Of a DNA stretch of 64,000 nt, positions 8,328-16,413 are shown one piece after another. Source of the DNA: Crocosphaera sp. GTDB taxonomy: Bacteria; Cyanobacteriota; Cyanobacteriia; Cyanobacteriales; Microcystaceae. How positions within the stretch are numbered: the first letter of the stretch is position 1; the number at the start of each line of letters is the position of its first letter. A program made the position numbers and the translations under genes. The stretch lies in the NCBI RefSeq assembly GCF_030064895.1, contig NZ_JASJEB010000002.1, positions 39,895 to 103,894 on the forward strand, written 5' to 3'. The notes under the pieces were generated by a model. It was not told the origin of the DNA, did no database searches, and worked only from the letters and a program-made list of their open reading frames with translations.

Positions 8328-9437
8328 ATGAGTTCTAATTCTCCTATTCGTGTTGCCGTCGTTGGAACCGGTTTTGGTCAAGCTATTCATATTCCTGGGT
8401 TACAACATCACCCTCGCACTGAGTTGGTTGCGGTTTACAATAGAGATTTAGGTAAGGCAAAAGCGATCGCCGATAAGAACAATATTTCCTATGCTTTCCA
8501 CAACTTGGACAAACTCTTAGCTATGTCCGATCTTGACGCGGTGAGTTTATCGACTCCCCCTTTTTTACACTACGAGATGGGGAAACAAATATTAAACGCC
8601 GGGAAACACCTTCTTTTAGAGAAACCCATGGCCATGTCTGCGCAAGAAACGAAGGAGTTGTATCATTTAGCAGCAAAAAATAATCTAGTAGCTACAGCAG
8701 ACTTTGAGTTTCGTTATGTTCCTGCTTGGCAACTTTTAGCGGAAAAATTAGAAGAAGGGTACATAGGAGAACCGAGACTGATAAAAATTGATTGGTTAGT
8801 GGCCAGTCGCGCAAACCCAGAAAGAGGTTGGAACTGGTACGCTAGAAAGGATAAAGGGGGTGGTGTTTTGGGTGCGGTGGGTTCCCATGCTTTTGATTAT
8901 ATCCATTGGTTATTTGGTCCGGTGAAACGGTTATGTGCTAGGTTGGTATGCGCTATCAAACAACGGCCAGATCCCCTGGAAAATGGCAAATTAAAGCCGG
9001 TTGACGCAGATGATACTTGTTTAATCATGTTGGAGTTAACGGACGGTACACCGGTGCAATTAACCATTAGTTCTGTCACTTATAATGGTCGAGGTCATTG
9101 GTTGGAAGTGTACGGCGATCGGGGTACATTAGTTTTAGGTAGCGATAATTTAAAAGATTATGTGCATGGGTTCCATTTACAAGCTGGCCTCGCAGGAAAA
9201 CCTTTAACAGAGGTTGAAATACCGAAAAGGTTAACTTTTCCTCAAGTGTTTACTGATGGACGTTTGGCCCCATTTATTCGCATTGTCGATCGCTGGGTAG
9301 AAAGCATCGATCAAAAACAATCTTTGGCCCCATCTTTATACGAAGGGGTTTATTCTCAGTTACTAATGGATTTAACACATCAATCAAATGAAACAGGATC
9401 TTGGGTTGATGTTCCTGGTTTGAATTCGTTTCTTTAG
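8328..9437 (+). CDS. Gfo/Idh/MocA family oxidoreductase
   Basis: 369 aa. The N-terminal Rossmann fold begins RVAVVGTGFGQAIHIPGL and is followed by SLSTPPFLHYEMGKQIL and the family motif HLLLEKPMAM (EKP lysine). The C-terminal alpha/beta domain has GGGVLGAVGSHAFDYIHWLFG, with the catalytic-region histidine. These NAD(P)-dependent enzymes act on sugars, inositols or related polyols; the substrate is not evident. The gene is single and is followed by a strong stem-loop at 9469-9494. Confidence 0.9.
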   Translation: MSSNSPIRVAVVGTGFGQAIHIPGLQHHPRTELVAVYNRDLGKAKAIADKNNISYAFHNLDKLLAMSDLDAVSLSTPPFLHYEMGKQILNAGKHLLLEKPMAMSAQETKELYHLAAKNNLVATADFEFRYVPAWQLLAEKLEEGYIGEPRLIKIDWLVASRANPERGWNWYARKDKGGGVLGAVGSHAFDYIHWLFGPVKRLCARLVCAIKQRPDPLENGKLKPVDADDTCLIMLELTDGTPVQLTISSVTYNGRGHWLEVYGDRGTLVLGSDNLKDYVHGFHLQAGLAGKPLTEVEIPKRLTFPQVFTDGRLAPFIRIVDRWVESIDQKQSLAPSLYEGVYSQLLMDLTHQSNETGSWVDVPGLNSFL

Positions 9438-9468
9438 TTGTCATTGGTGAGGAACGAATAATCTCCAT

Positions 9469-9494
9469 AACCTCCTAATTTTGATTAGGAGGTT
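9469..9494 (+). terminator. Stem-loop after Gfo/Idh gene
   Basis: AACCTCCTAAT and ATTAGGAGGTT form a perfect 11-bp stem with a TTTG loop, followed by a short T-rich stretch. It begins about 30 bases after the stop codon, so it is a likely intrinsic terminator. Confidence 0.7.
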
Positions 9495-9507
9495 ATCACC
9501 TTTTCAG

Positions 9508-9763
9508 TTAACTACTTCTGGGACTGTATATTATGGTCTGGTCTTGAAAATATGTTCTATTGCGCAACAGTAAGCGATCGCTGAAAAAAAGAAACTATTG
9601 AGACTGTTTTAATTAACTACTTCTGGGACTATATTTTATGGTCTGGTAGTTGACTTTTGTTCTATTGCGCAACAGTAAGCGATCGCTGAAAAAGGAACCA
9701 TTGAGACTGTTTTGATTAACTACTTCTGGGACTGTATATTATGGTCTGGTGGTGAACTTTTGT
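9508..9763. repeat. Tandem repeat, about 2.5 units of 103-105 bp, with TTGCGCAA palindrome
   Basis: Units begin at TTAACTACTTCTGGGACT at 9508, 9613 and 9716. Each complete unit carries TTATGGTCTGG, then about 25 bases later TGTTCTATTGCGCAACAG, then a HIP1 site GCGATCGC. The third unit breaks off after the first half. A related pair of 76-bp units lies at 51621-51765. The palindrome core and its spacing to GGGACTATATTTTATGG are conserved, while the filler differs. Confidence 0.8.
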
Positions 9764-9767
9764 ATTA

Positions 9768-9791
9768 AGAGACGTTTCATGAAACGTCTCT
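9768..9791 (-). terminator. 24-bp perfect palindrome downstream of LRAT-like gene
   Basis: AGAGACGTTTCATGAAACGTCTCT folds into a perfect hairpin starting 23 bases past the stop of the gene at 9815-10312. It lacks a strong U-tract, so its role as terminator is probable rather than certain. Confidence 0.5.
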
Positions 9792-9814
9792 ACAGTTTTC
9801 GAGGTATTTATTGA

Positions 9815-10312
9815 TTATGCTCTACGATTTCCACTACTCAAGAGGGATGATGCACTAACAATAGCCAACAATCCTGCAACCGCCATACCGGAACGAAGTT
9901 GAGGAGATTTTTTCTTTCCTGTCATGACTTCATAAGCGAAGTGTTCACAGTTATTAAATAGCCAATTGTACTCTTCTTTCCGTTGATGAATCTTAATTAA
10001 CCGACTTTTTGCAGCTTGTATACCCACTTGATCCACACATTTCCCCTGAAAAGAAAACTGGGGATTACAATCACCTTGTTCTCTTCGTTTTTTTAAATAT
10101 TCCTCAAGAGTTGGTGAGTGTAATGTTTTATTCTTAGGTAAGTGATAAATCACAGATTTATTACCAATTTCTTCAATCTTAATCTCTAACACATTACCAG
10201 AATCAAAAACAACCGCATGATCAACATCATCAGTATCTAATCGGTTGATTAAAAATAAACCTGGTGGTACTAGAGATAATTGATCACCACTCAAAATAAC
10301 TTCTTGTCCCAT
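9815..10312 (-). CDS. LRAT-like (H-box/NC-motif) cysteine enzyme-type protein with C-terminal hydrophobic segment
   Basis: 165 aa. The circularly permuted NlpC/P60 group that includes lecithin:retinol acyltransferase has a histidine in an early strand and the motif NCEHF. Both are seen: VDHAVVFDSG (about residue 31) and YNWLFNNCEHFAYEVMTG (Cys near 122), followed by LRSGMAVAGLLAIVSASSL, a probable membrane segment. Family members are acyltransferases, phospholipases or peptidases; bacterial functions are mostly unknown. AGGAG seven bases before the ATG fixes the start. A 42-aa gene and two stem-loops lie just upstream on the same strand. Confidence 0.75.
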   Translation of the reverse strand: MGQEVILSGDQLSLVPPGLFLINRLDTDDVDHAVVFDSGNVLEIKIEEIGNKSVIYHLPKNKTLHSPTLEEYLKKRREQGDCNPQFSFQGKCVDQVGIQAAKSRLIKIHQRKEEYNWLFNNCEHFAYEVMTGKKKSPQLRSGMAVAGLLAIVSASSLLSSGNRRA

Positions 10313-10345
10313 TATTTTCTCCTTATTTTGGGTAAGCTAAAAAAG

Positions 10346-10417
10346 TTTAATCATAGGAAGTATCAAAGTTATTCCTATGATTAAATCTTGATAAGAATAT
10401 CCCGTCTAGGGATATTC
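10346..10417 (-). other. Two adjacent perfect stem-loops in the spacer of the LRAT-like operon
   Basis: TTTAATCATAGGAA (10346-10359) pairs perfectly with TTCCTATGATTAAA (10372-10385). GAATATCCC (10395-10403) pairs with GGGATATTC (10409-10417). Together they fill most of the spacer between the 42-aa gene and the LRAT-like gene. They could be a processing site, attenuator or terminator controlling the downstream gene. Confidence 0.65.
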
Positions 10418-10421
10418 ATTA

Positions 10422-10550
10422 CTATTTATCTTTATCTTTGTCAGACTTGTTAGTGAGCTTGTCACTAACTTTGTCTACTACTTTTTCAGTTGTTCGTTTA
10501 ACAGCACTGTCTAAGACATTTTTCACTTGACCTTTCACAAATTCTCCCAT
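10422..10550 (-). CDS. Small charged protein, 42 aa
   Basis: ATG at 10550 with GGAG about six bases upstream opens a 42-codon frame ending in TAG. The product starts MGEFVKGQVKNVLDSAVKR and ends in a lysine/aspartate-rich tail; it is predicted to be one amphipathic helix plus a disordered end. It precedes the LRAT-like gene on the same strand by about 110 bases that hold two perfect stem-loops. No family is recognised. The good ribosome-binding site makes it a real gene candidate. Confidence 0.65.
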   Translation of the reverse strand: MGEFVKGQVKNVLDSAVKRTTEKVVDKVSDKLTNKSDKDKDK

Positions 10551-10710
10551 TTGATTCTCCTAACATCGAAATTATCTTACTCGTTCATCCTAACTACCAT
10601 AAATCAATCTTATGTACCCCAAAAGCAATTAAAAAAGACATCAAAAGCCACTATCAGTTGTAGACTACAATAAGATAGAGATATCAGCATCAAGAAAGAT
10701 CACTATAGCT

Positions 10711-12108
10711 ATGGATGTATTAGGAAGACAAGAAATTTTAGCGATCGCCGATGACTTATTTGCTTCACACACAGGCAAACATTTTAATGATTTACAAAAA
10801 AAGATTTTGTTACGAACCTTAGAAGGAAAAACCTATTTAGATATTGCTAATGAAACTCATCATACTGAGAAATATATTAAAGAAACTGGGGGTAAACTCT
10901 GGAAGTCTCTTTCAAAAGCTTTAGGAGAAAAAGTTAATAAATCAAATATTAGAGCAACAATAGAACGCTTTCATAATTCTTTAAGTAAAAGCAATATCAT
11001 TCAAAGTTTTCAGATTCATAATAGTAATATATGGCAAGATTATGGAACTCATAATAATGATGCTCATCTGAACAATAATCATCAAGCTTCTAACGCTAGT
11101 TATTATGAGGACTTAAGTGATGTACCTGTATATGAAAACTTTTATGGACGGGAAAAAGAACTTAATTTTTTAGAACAAAAAATTATTACAGAAAATTATC
11201 GCTTGATTTCTATCTTAGGAATCAATGGAATAGGAAAAACTGCATTAACTGTTCAATTAATTAACAAAATAAAACATCATTTTAATTACGTCATCTATAA
11301 ATCTTTGTCCTCTTCACCAACTTGTACAGAGTTACACAATAAGATTTTTCAGTTTATTGGCAATTCAAAAAAACAGTTTAATAATGTTTCATTATCTTCC
11401 TATTTACGTCAATATCGATGTTTAATTATTCTCGATGATTTAGAATTTCTCTTTGCTTCAGAAAACTACGCAGGAACTTATAAAGATGGATACAAGGATT
11501 ATGATTTATTCTTCAAAACAATAGCAAATAATCATCATCAAAGTTGTGTTATTCTCCTTAGTTCTCAAAACAATAGACAAATTGAATTACTAGAAACAAG
11601 TAACTCATCTTCTTTTTCATTACTACTTACAGGTTTAGGAACAAAAACTAAACAAATTTTACATCAAAACAATTTACAACAAGAAGAACATTGGGATAAA
11701 CTCATATCTATTTATAATGGACATCCTTTATACTTAGAAATTACAGCTAAACTCATTCAATATTTATTTTTGGGTAAAGTTTTAGTATTTTTAAACGAAG
11801 AAGAGTCTTTTTTACATAACGATATCGTAATCCTTATACAAGAGACTCTCAAAATTTTATCTCCATCTGAAACTAGATTAATTGAATACTTAGCCCAACA
11901 ATCAAACCCTCTGTCTATCCCAGAAATAAAAAATAAAACTTCTCTATCTACCTCTGTAATTATTAATGGAATTCAATCCCTAAAAAGACGCTTTTTACTA
12001 GAAACAGAAGCTAAAAATGATCATGTTAGGTTTCAAGTAATTCCTTTAATAAAACAGTATATCAAATCTATACAATCAACCTCTAACAAACAAACAAATG
12101 ACGAATAA
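10711..12108 (+). CDS. NB-ARC/STAND NTPase with N-terminal vMAP-type HTH domain
   Basis: 465 aa. Residues 1-90 match the helical/HTH N-terminus common in cyanobacterial conflict NTPases (LADDLFASHTGKHF-like start here is IADDLFASHTGKHFNDLQ, then GKTYLDIANETHHTEKYIKE and KVNKSNIRATIERF). FYGREKELNFLE leads into an NB-ARC ATPase with Walker A GINGIGKT (about 170-177) and Walker B CLIILDDLEF (about 236-245), then a winged-helix region. It ends at the point where related proteins carry WD40 or TPR sensor repeats, so no sensor is present in cis. The M28 peptidase gene overlaps its 3' end by 11 bases, so translation is probably coupled. A defence or signalling switch with a protease partner is inferred. 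Confidence 0.82.
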   Translation: MDVLGRQEILAIADDLFASHTGKHFNDLQKKILLRTLEGKTYLDIANETHHTEKYIKETGGKLWKSLSKALGEKVNKSNIRATIERFHNSLSKSNIIQSFQIHNSNIWQDYGTHNNDAHLNNNHQASNASYYEDLSDVPVYENFYGREKELNFLEQKIITENYRLISILGINGIGKTALTVQLINKIKHHFNYVIYKSLSSSPTCTELHNKIFQFIGNSKKQFNNVSLSSYLRQYRCLIILDDLEFLFASENYAGTYKDGYKDYDLFFKTIANNHHQSCVILLSSQNNRQIELLETSNSSSFSLLLTGLGTKTKQILHQNNLQQEEHWDKLISIYNGHPLYLEITAKLIQYLFLGKVLVFLNEEESFLHNDIVILIQETLKILSPSETRLIEYLAQQSNPLSIPEIKNKTSLSTSVIINGIQSLKRRFLLETEAKNDHVRFQVIPLIKQYIKSIQSTSNKQTNDE

Positions 12109-12946
12109 CATCAAACAAAACCTAGAAACTCACCTAAAAGAAATTGTAAGAGAAAGAGATCCTTTTTTAGCCACTCAAGGACATTTTTATGTCAAAGAAT
12201 ATATTAGACAAGAATTGAAAAAATACGGTACAGTAGAAAATTTTGAGTTTAATAATAATAATAATACTTACGAAAATTTAATTTTAAATCTACCTTCCAA
12301 AATAAATACTAAAGTAAAACCACCTATTTTAATTGGCGCGCATTTCGACACAGTAATAGGTTCCCCAGGTGCAGATGATAACGCAACAGGTATTGCTGTT
12401 TTATTAGAATTAGCTAGATTCTTTTATCATTATCCTAGTAACTATCCTATTCAATTAGTTGCGTTTGATTTAGAAGAATATGGGTTAGTGGGAAGTGATG
12501 CTTATGCCAACTATTTAAAACAACAAAATATCAAGATAAGATTGATGATTTCTTTAGAAATGTTAGGTTACTGTAATCCTAACCCAAACAGTCAAATATA
12601 TCCCCCAGGATTAAAATATTTTTATCCATCAACGGGGGATTTTATTGCACTCATTGGTAACTTATCCACTATTCCTGATTTAATAAAAATCAGTCGTTTT
12701 ATACGCAAAAAAAATACTCCTTGTGAATGGTTAACTGTTCCTTTTCGTGGTGAAATTGTTCCTGATACTAGACGTAGCGATCATGCTCCTTTTTGGGATA
12801 ATAATTATCAAGCAATTATGATTACAGATACCTCTAATCTTCGTAACCCAAACTATCATCAACCCAGTGATACTTTAGACACTATTGACTTAGATTTTTT
12901 GACAGGAGTTTGTCAAGGTTTAGCAGCAGCAATACAAAATTTTTAG
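12098..12946 (+). CDS. M28 family zinc peptidase
   Basis: 282 aa. All M28 metal-site segments are visible in order: GAHFDT (about 80), GADDNATG (about 92), FDLEEYGLVGS (general-base and ligand glutamates), EMLGY, RSDHAPFW and NYHQPSDTLDTID. No signal peptide is seen, so it should act in the cytoplasm. It overlaps the NB-ARC gene by 11 bases in another frame. M28 enzymes are aminopeptidases, carboxypeptidases or cyclases. Here the pairing with a STAND NTPase suggests a regulated protease, which is inference. Its TAG stop overlaps the end of a MITE-type sequence beginning at 12946, so the native 3' end may have been altered. Confidence 0.88.
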   Translation: MTNNIKQNLETHLKEIVRERDPFLATQGHFYVKEYIRQELKKYGTVENFEFNNNNNTYENLILNLPSKINTKVKPPILIGAHFDTVIGSPGADDNATGIAVLLELARFFYHYPSNYPIQLVAFDLEEYGLVGSDAYANYLKQQNIKIRLMISLEMLGYCNPNPNSQIYPPGLKYFYPSTGDFIALIGNLSTIPDLIKISRFIRKKNTPCEWLTVPFRGEIVPDTRRSDHAPFWDNNYQAIMITDTSNLRNPNYHQPSDTLDTIDLDFLTGVCQGLAAAIQNF

Positions 12947-12986
12947 GCTCTGTCTGCAAACTATTAGAATATTAAAAATAAACTAA
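12946..12986 (+). repeat. Left end of MITE family B (partial copy)
   Basis: GGCTCTGTCTGCAAACTATT and the next 21 bases match 21143-21183 at all but one position. A TA precedes it, as expected for the target site, but no right end follows. The rest of the gap to 13236 holds only weak coding remnants on the minus strand, for example a 36-codon frame starting MKINDRLILNKPLQVETLLA near 13180. Confidence 0.6.
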
Positions 12987-13236
12987 TATATCAGTACAAG
13001 ATGATGCTTCAAATTTCAGGAATATTTCTGAGGCTTTTTTATTAGAAATTAACATAGATTATATGGCATTATCTATCCAGTTTTTCTGCGTTTTATCGAG
13101 CATTTCTACTGCTAATAATGTTTCCACCTGTAATGGTTTATTTAAAATCAGTCTATCATTAATTTTCATACCACTATACCACTTTTTTGTAAAATTACGT
13201 TAGGTAAAATAAAGCCATTATAAACTAAACCAAACC

Positions 13237-14427
13237 CTAATTTTTCTCCGTAGATAAATCTTTAAAACTATCCATAAACTTACGGTCAATATAATCTTTT
13301 AATTTCCATAACCAAGCTGCTTCTAAACCTAACTTTCCCCAAGAAGCAATCGCTTTTTTATTTCCAGTACCAATTAAACTTAAATAAAACCTTTGAGGAC
13401 TATAAGATTGTAACTTATTACCTAAAATGATAGATTGTAAATTATTAAACAAAGGTTGACCTTGACGCACAGCAAAAACCCCTGCTTTCGGTCGATAATA
13501 GTTCTCCATTGTAGCAATATCACCAGCAGCAAAAATATTAGGATGAGAAATAGATTGTAAGTAATCATTGACTAAAATAAATCCTGTTTTATCTGTCCTT
13601 AGTCCTGTTTTTTCTATCCAATCAGGTGCAGAAGCTTGAGTAACCAAAAATACCCAATTTGAGCTTATATTGAGTCCAGAATTACAACTTATTACATAAT
13701 TATCCGAAGAATTAGAAGTTATTTCAAAAACAGTTTCATTGAGATAAATGTTAGTACCATTTTCTAATAAAATAGATTCAAGTCTTTTACCAACCCAATG
13801 ATTATGTCCTGTTAATAAACTATTACTTTTATGAATCAAATTTATCGTTAAATTATTTGTATTTACCTCTAAATTTTTCATAATATTAGTCAAGTAAGCT
13901 CTCATATTACAAGCTAATTCTACACCCCCTGCACCACCTCCAATAATTGTTAGGGTATATAATTGTTTAGGATAATTTTTAATAGTTGTTTTTATCTTTT
14001 CCCACGCAGTTAAAAAATCACTAACAGGTTTGGCAGGAATAGCGTAATCTGAGGCTCCTAAAATGGTACTTTTTTCTGGAACACTACCGATATCAAGGGA
14101 TAAATAATCAAAAGCAATAGGAGGATGTTTTTCACAAATAATTTGCTTATTTTTTAAATCTAAATCTTTAACAGTATCTAAATAAAAATTAGCACCAGCA
14201 AACTGAGATAAAGAGTGTAGATCAATATGGGTTTCCTCAAAATCATAGAAACCGGCTACTTGACCAGGTAACATACCCGAATAAGCAGTATAGGTTCTAT
14301 CCGTAATTAGAGTTAAACGTACCCCAGGAATAGGGTTCATTCCCCACAATTTTAGAACAATAGCATGACTGTGACCACCACCAATTAAAACTAAATTATG
14401 AGTGAATTGTGTTATATTTGATTTCAT
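13237..14427 (-). CDS. FAD-dependent pyridine-nucleotide oxidoreductase, SelD N-terminal-domain type
   Basis: 396 aa. The N-terminus LVLIGGGHSHAIVLKLWG and then YSGMLPGQVAGFY match the NDH-2-like domain that in many cyanobacteria is fused to the N-terminus of selenide, water dikinase SelD. A second dinucleotide site is TIIGGGAGGVELACNMRA and the FAD-end motif is NIFAAGDIATM. The chain ends at WLWKLKDYIDRKFMDSF, the point where the SelD kinase domain would begin, and no such domain follows. It is therefore a stand-alone version or a truncation product. The reaction is unknown; NAD(P)H-dependent quinone or selenium-related reduction is possible. Confidence 0.85.
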   Translation of the reverse strand: MKSNITQFTHNLVLIGGGHSHAIVLKLWGMNPIPGVRLTLITDRTYTAYSGMLPGQVAGFYDFEETHIDLHSLSQFAGANFYLDTVKDLDLKNKQIICEKHPPIAFDYLSLDIGSVPEKSTILGASDYAIPAKPVSDFLTAWEKIKTTIKNYPKQLYTLTIIGGGAGGVELACNMRAYLTNIMKNLEVNTNNLTINLIHKSNSLLTGHNHWVGKRLESILLENGTNIYLNETVFEITSNSSDNYVISCNSGLNISSNWVFLVTQASAPDWIEKTGLRTDKTGFILVNDYLQSISHPNIFAAGDIATMENYYRPKAGVFAVRQGQPLFNNLQSIILGNKLQSYSPQRFYLSLIGTGNKKAIASWGKLGLEAAWLWKLKDYIDRKFMDSFKDLSTEKN

Positions 14428-14596
14428 GAGAAACTAAAAAAATACTCTAATTTTATTTTAATCAATTTAGGTGTAGATTGGGCAATATATAAAATAATTT
14501 CTGAATAAGATTTGTTACCTATTTATTAATATTTCTCACCTTCCATTGATTGATAATCATCTACTTATTTTATTTTAATTAATTTAGGAGCAAAAA

Positions 14597-14893
14597 GTGT
14601 TAAAAATTATTATGATATTTGGTTTAATAGTTATTAATTGGACTATAATAACCCCATCGGCTCAAGCTGAGTTTTGTCGTCAAATTAATAGTCAGCAAAT
14701 TTGTATTACTAAAATCAAGCGAAGTGCTAAGAATTATTGGGAATATCGTGCTGCTGTTAAAATTGAGAAAGAAACAAGACCCATAGAAATTTATGATTGT
14801 CGTCAACGTCATCGTATTACCCAACAAGGGGAGATTATTCCTTTTAAATCTGATGGAGTGGGTAAATTAATTTGTCGTGTTTTAAATAAGTAG
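14597..14893 (+). CDS. Secreted small protein of unknown function
   Basis: 98 aa starting at GTG, with AGGAG about six bases upstream. Residues 1-24 form a classic signal peptide (IIMIFGLIVINWTIIT, cleavage likely after SAQA). The mature part of about 74 residues has four cysteines (FCRQ, ICITK, YDCRQR, LICRV), consistent with two disulfides in the periplasm. No family is recognised. It ends 11 bases before rsmE and probably shares its transcript. Confidence 0.65.
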   Translation: MLKIIMIFGLIVINWTIITPSAQAEFCRQINSQQICITKIKRSAKNYWEYRAAVKIEKETRPIEIYDCRQRHRITQQGEIIPFKSDGVGKLICRVLNK

Positions 14894-14904
14894 ATTATTA
14901 ATCA

Positions 14905-15630
14905 TTGACCTATCGTATTGTTATTGAACCAGGACAAAAACAGGGGGAAGTTATTAAACTAACCCCTGAACAAAAACATTATTTGAAAAATGTTTTACGT
15001 TTAAAAGAAGACAGTGAATTTATTGTTATTGACGGTCACAATAAAACCTATTTAGTTAAACTAAATCGTGAGAACAGTCAAATAATTAAAGAATTAGAAG
15101 AACAGACAGAATTACCCATTACTGTCACTTTAATGATAGCTTTACCCAAAAATAAAGGGTTTGATGAGGTTATTCGTAGTTGTACAGAATTAGGAGTTAA
15201 TACCATTATCCCTATTATTAGTAAACGAACATTATTAAAACCTAGTTCCAATAAATTAGAACGTTGGCGTAAAATTGTTAAAGAAGCAACAGAACAATCA
15301 GAAAGACAAATAGTTCCTACTATTATGGAACCTATTTCTTTTTCAGAAGCTTTAAAGAATATAGAAAAAACTAATGAAAATTGTTATATTTGTGTTGCAC
15401 GAAAAAAAGCAAAACATTTACTAACTTATTTGCTTCCCGAAATCACTAATTCTCTGATTATTGCTACAGGATGTGAGGGAGGTTGGACAGAAGAAGAAAT
15501 AAATGAGGCCGTGACTTCTGGGTTTATTCCTGTTAACCTTGGGTCACGGGTTCTTCGTGCTTTTACTGCACCTTTGGTTGCTCTTTCTTTGGTTACTTCT
15601 GTTGCAGAAAAATCTAATCTAAAAGATTAG
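14905..15630 (+). CDS. rsmE: 16S rRNA (uracil1498-N3)-methyltransferase RsmE
   Basis: 241 aa. N-terminal PUA-like domain (YRIVIEPGQKQGEVIKLTPE, HYLKNVLRLKEDSEFIV) followed by a SPOUT methyltransferase with KNKGFDEVIRSCTELGV, TEQSERQIVP, ATGCEGGWTEEE and LGSRVLRAFTAP, which form the AdoMet knot. It methylates U1498 of 16S rRNA in the 30S subunit. The start is TTG at 14905; the next residues match the family N-terminus, and no ATG fits better. It is 11 bases after the secreted-protein gene and ends facing the DUF1828-like gene. Confidence 0.93.
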   Translation: MTYRIVIEPGQKQGEVIKLTPEQKHYLKNVLRLKEDSEFIVIDGHNKTYLVKLNRENSQIIKELEEQTELPITVTLMIALPKNKGFDEVIRSCTELGVNTIIPIISKRTLLKPSSNKLERWRKIVKEATEQSERQIVPTIMEPISFSEALKNIEKTNENCYICVARKKAKHLLTYLLPEITNSLIIATGCEGGWTEEEINEAVTSGFIPVNLGSRVLRAFTAPLVALSLVTSVAEKSNLKD

Positions 15631-15636
15631 AATGGT

Positions 15637-16404
15637 TTAATTTTTTAGATAATGAATAATTTCCTGTTCATGGTTAAGTAATTTTGTAAATGTTTTATTA
15701 CAAACTTTTGACAATTTCTTTATTCCTTTTTTACTAAGTAATTTCTCATCTTGAAAAATAGCAACAGGTTGAAAGTCATGATTCCACTTCTCAAATTGAA
15801 ATAGAGAAATGGTTGTATCTTTCACTTGATTATCATTGGAGATTGCATAAATATAAAATTGTTGTTCGGAGTTATTAATACGACAATCAACTTTATAAAA
15901 TTCGTCAGAGTCATGTTCTTTATCAAACCAATCAAAAGAGTATTGATCTTGCGAAAAATTTTGTGTAATTAATTTTTTAAAGTCTTCATAAAAAGTAGAT
16001 TTTATTCTTTCTCGTGATAAATAGTTAACATCAGATATTTTGAGTAAAGCTTGAATAAATCTATAAAAAGCATTACCATATTCATCACTCTTATGGATAG
16101 GAACTAATAATTCACCATATCTATCTTGAATTTGAAATTCATTTAAAGCGTAATCAATTAATTGTTTACGACTTCCACTATTTAAGTCTGAAGAATCAAT
16201 CCAGTAACTTAAGTGCATAAATGTATGACCTTCATCAGAAATTACCCATTGGTTATTTTCTTGTTTCAAAACAATACTTAAATGATCACCATCATCAAAA
16301 CGAAAGGGAGTAAATACACGAAAGCGATTTTTTCCCTCTTCTAAAAGACGGATGTTGTCACAGACTTGTTGTTTAAATTGTTGAGTAACTGTGTCTGTAA
16401 TCAT
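15637..16404 (-). CDS. DUF1828-like domain protein
   Basis: 255 aa. The N-terminal 90 residues fit the DUF1828 pattern: TPFRFDDGDHLSIVLKQ and WVISDEGHTFMHLSYW. The rest is a mixed alpha/beta domain without recognised catalytic motif. It lies nine bases downstream of the gene at 16414-16902 on the same strand, a two-gene arrangement. DUF1828 proteins often occur in mobile and defence contexts; their activity is not known. The family assignment is from remembered motifs only. Confidence 0.7.
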   Translation of the reverse strand: MITDTVTQQFKQQVCDNIRLLEEGKNRFRVFTPFRFDDGDHLSIVLKQENNQWVISDEGHTFMHLSYWIDSSDLNSGSRKQLIDYALNEFQIQDRYGELLVPIHKSDEYGNAFYRFIQALLKISDVNYLSRERIKSTFYEDFKKLITQNFSQDQYSFDWFDKEHDSDEFYKVDCRINNSEQQFYIYAISNDNQVKDTTISLFQFEKWNHDFQPVAIFQDEKLLSKKGIKKLSKVCNKTFTKLLNHEQEIIHYLKN

Positions 16405-16413
16405 CGTTTTTGT

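Noticed and set aside
13070..13230. Possible small gene starting MKINDRLILN
   Set aside because: Only 36 codons, no ribosome-binding site and an upstream stop in a degraded region; treated as a remnant.
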